Both the position numbers and the translations under genes were made by a program. A model generated the notes under the pieces. The model was not told where the DNA came from and made no database searches. It worked only from the letters and a program-made list of their open reading frames with translations. From an uncultured Granulosicoccaceae bacterium (GTDB taxonomy: Bacteria; Pseudomonadota; Gammaproteobacteria; Granulosicoccales; Granulosicoccaceae), in NCBI GenBank assembly GCA_937951695.1, contig CALFBL010000150.1, positions 1-7,110 of the forward strand: DNA of 7,110 nucleotides, written 5' to 3'. Shown in pieces: positions 6,412-7,110 of the stretch; the stretch's first letter is position 1; each line of letters begins with the position of its first letter.

Positions 6412-6561
6412 ATGGCAAACGATCACAGCCGCCTAGGTAACCCCATCTTCACAAAGTCCCAAGTTCGGCTCGATACCCTGGGTTTGTCCCCAGATGCGCT
6501 ACGTCGAGGCGCTGGATTAATACAGCACACAATAACGCTCGGTGGGTTTCCTGTGTGTTAG
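6412..6561 (+). CDS. Hypothetical 49-aa small ORF, low confidence
   Basis: ATG 6412 opens a short frame beginning MANDHSRLGNPIF and containing LDTLGLSPDALRRGAGLI before ending in GGFPVC. The middle could form an amphipathic helix, and the peptide is balanced in composition with no membrane segment. No good Shine-Dalgarno precedes it (the upstream bases are C-rich), its codon use is undistinguished, and I recognise no family. It may be a chance frame, a decayed gene fragment or a leader peptide ahead of the ExbB-like gene, 43 nt downstream. An inverted repeat overlaps its central part. Confidence 0.2.
   Translation: MANDHSRLGNPIFTKSQVRLDTLGLSPDALRRGAGLIQHTITLGGFPVC
6444..6496. repeat. Imperfect inverted repeat (potential long hairpin)
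   Basis: Three matched blocks face each other: CATCT (6444-6448) with AGATG (6492-6496), ACAAA (6451-6455) with TTTGT (6483-6487), and CCCA (6458-6461) with TGGG (6479-6482). They are separated by small internal loops of 2 and 2-4 nt and a 17-nt apical loop. Fourteen base pairs result. There is no T-run, so it is not a standard intrinsic terminator. Confidence 0.45.
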
Positions 6562-6604
6562 GCCGAATTTTGATAGCCTTCGGGCTCGGGCGAATTCGCC
6601 GTTG

Positions 6605-7110
6605 ATGGTCGATAATTCTGTGACTAATTTGACCCAAGCGGGTGACTGGTTACCAAAAATCACCGATTCTTGGGGTTCGTGGCTGGTGCTTGGTGGTCCT
6701 GTAGCGATCCTTCTAGTATTGCTATCGATCGTTTCTCTGACCATCATCGTCTACAAGATGCTCCGGTTTACCTTCTCCGGTTTTTATGCTCGACGACGGG
6801 TAAATAAGTCGTTAAGCGCGTGGTCAGATGGCGACTACCAGCGCGCGGTGAAGACGCTTGAACGCACATCAGCGAAAACTCCAAAACTGCTTCATCGTGC
6901 AATGATTCTATTGAGCCGCCCCAGCGTTGATCTTGATCTGGTGCGCGAGGAGGTGGCCCGTATTGCGAACAAGAATGTTCAACAGGAACGCTCGTTACTC
7001 CGAACCCTGGAAGTGATCGGTATGGTGAGCCCGCTGCTGGGGTTGATGGGAACCGTACTCGGTATGATTAACGCCTTTCAACAACTCGAACTGGGCGGTG
7101 CACAGGTCGA
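6605..7110 (+). CDS. MotA/TolQ/ExbB proton-channel family protein, N-terminal part
   Basis: ATG 6605 opens a frame that runs uninterrupted through the right window edge (168 codons visible). Residues 27-50 are a strong transmembrane helix (LVLGGPVAILLVLLSIVSLTIIVY) followed by basic residues. A cytoplasmic helical stretch comes next (about 55-130), and then LLRTLEVIGMVSPLLGLMGT (131-150) with the following VLGMINAFQQ, the hallmark second transmembrane helix of ExbB/TolQ channels. These proteins form the inner-membrane pentamer that uses the proton gradient, with an ExbD/TolR partner, to energise TonB or related outer-membrane processes. The third helix and any exbD or tonB neighbours lie beyond the edge, so ExbB, TolQ and paralogues cannot be told apart. 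The ribosome binding site is poor; TTG 6602 directly upstream is an alternative start. The gene is divergent from the hotdog gene. Confidence 0.88.
   Translation, partial: MVDNSVTNLTQAGDWLPKITDSWGSWLVLGGPVAILLVLLSIVSLTIIVYKMLRFTFSGFYARRRVNKSLSAWSDGDYQRAVKTLERTSAKTPKLLHRAMILLSRPSVDLDLVREEVARIANKNVQQERSLLRTLEVIGMVSPLLGLMGTVLGMINAFQQLELGGAQV

Larger units (their letters stand above)
6286..6604. other. Intergenic region between divergent genes; no confident gene
   Basis: About 320 nt separate the start of the minus-strand hotdog gene from the plus-strand ExbB-like gene. Apart from the weak minus-strand promoter candidate, I see a 49-codon plus-strand frame (ATG 6412 to TAG 6561) without a recognisable Shine-Dalgarno or family, and an imperfect long inverted repeat centred near 6470. 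No tRNA, rRNA, insertion sequence or CRISPR signature is visible. Promoter elements for the ExbB-like gene should lie in its right half, but none is clear enough to mark. Confidence 0.6.

Noticed and set aside
6451..6496. tRNA-like element suggested by an AAGTTCGGCTCGATACC stretch resembling a T-arm
   Set aside because: No acceptor, D-arm or anticodon stem can be paired around it; the similarity is limited to the TTCG-type bases.
6449..6637. Minus-strand 62-codon frame in the intergenic region
   Set aside because: It overlaps the start of the ExbB-like gene, has basic low-information composition and no ribosome binding site or family resemblance.

Overview
The window reads as chromosomal core DNA of a gammaproteobacterium with mid-range GC content. 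The gene order aroA (3' end) - cmk - rpsA - ihfB - lapB is the classic gammaproteobacterial shikimate / CMP kinase / ribosomal S1 / IHF / LPS-control cluster. The S1 and CMP kinase products closely resemble their Escherichia and Pseudomonas counterparts as I remember them. I cannot name a genus from the sequence alone.

Positions 1-4422 (plus strand) hold the end of 5-enolpyruvylshikimate-3-phosphate synthase, which overlaps the GTG start of cmk by 4 nt. Next come a 115-nt leader and rpsA (six S1 domains), a 77-nt spacer and ihfB, and then lapB (N-terminal membrane anchor, TPR repeats, C-terminal Cys4 metal-binding tail). lapA, which often precedes lapB, does not fit in the 21-nt gap and is absent here.

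Positions 4423-4608 look like a short intergenic stretch but carry the wreck of pyrF (orotidine 5'-phosphate decarboxylase), the usual neighbour of lapB. A GTG abutting the lapB stop opens a reading frame that joins a PyrF-like N-terminus to the internal GVWxVNVxASGGA motif and then to a degraded 'IGRPI' motif. A frameshift follows, and the typical PyrF C-terminal helix continues in another frame. Most of the gene has been deleted. Immediately after it, at 4609-5205, a purine-type phosphoribosyltransferase gene has a good ribosome binding site lying within the relic's tail.

Positions 5224-6273 (minus strand, convergent) encode a stand-alone protein built of two fused FabA-like hotdog units. 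Aligning each half to FabA by eye, the N-terminal half keeps the catalytic Asp and has lost the His, while the C-terminal half keeps the His and has lost the Asp. It looks like a pseudo-dimer with a single composite dehydratase site, reminiscent of the DH units of PUFA synthases.

Positions 6286-6604 contain no confident gene. They hold a weak promoter-like element for the minus-strand gene, a 49-codon orphan frame and an imperfect long inverted repeat. From 6605 to the window edge runs the 5' part of a MotA/TolQ/ExbB-family proton-channel gene (plus strand, truncated by the window).

The most interesting items are the pyrF relic, the split-dyad double-hotdog protein, the direct ihfB-lapB junction without lapA, and the structured stretch upstream of the ExbB-like gene.
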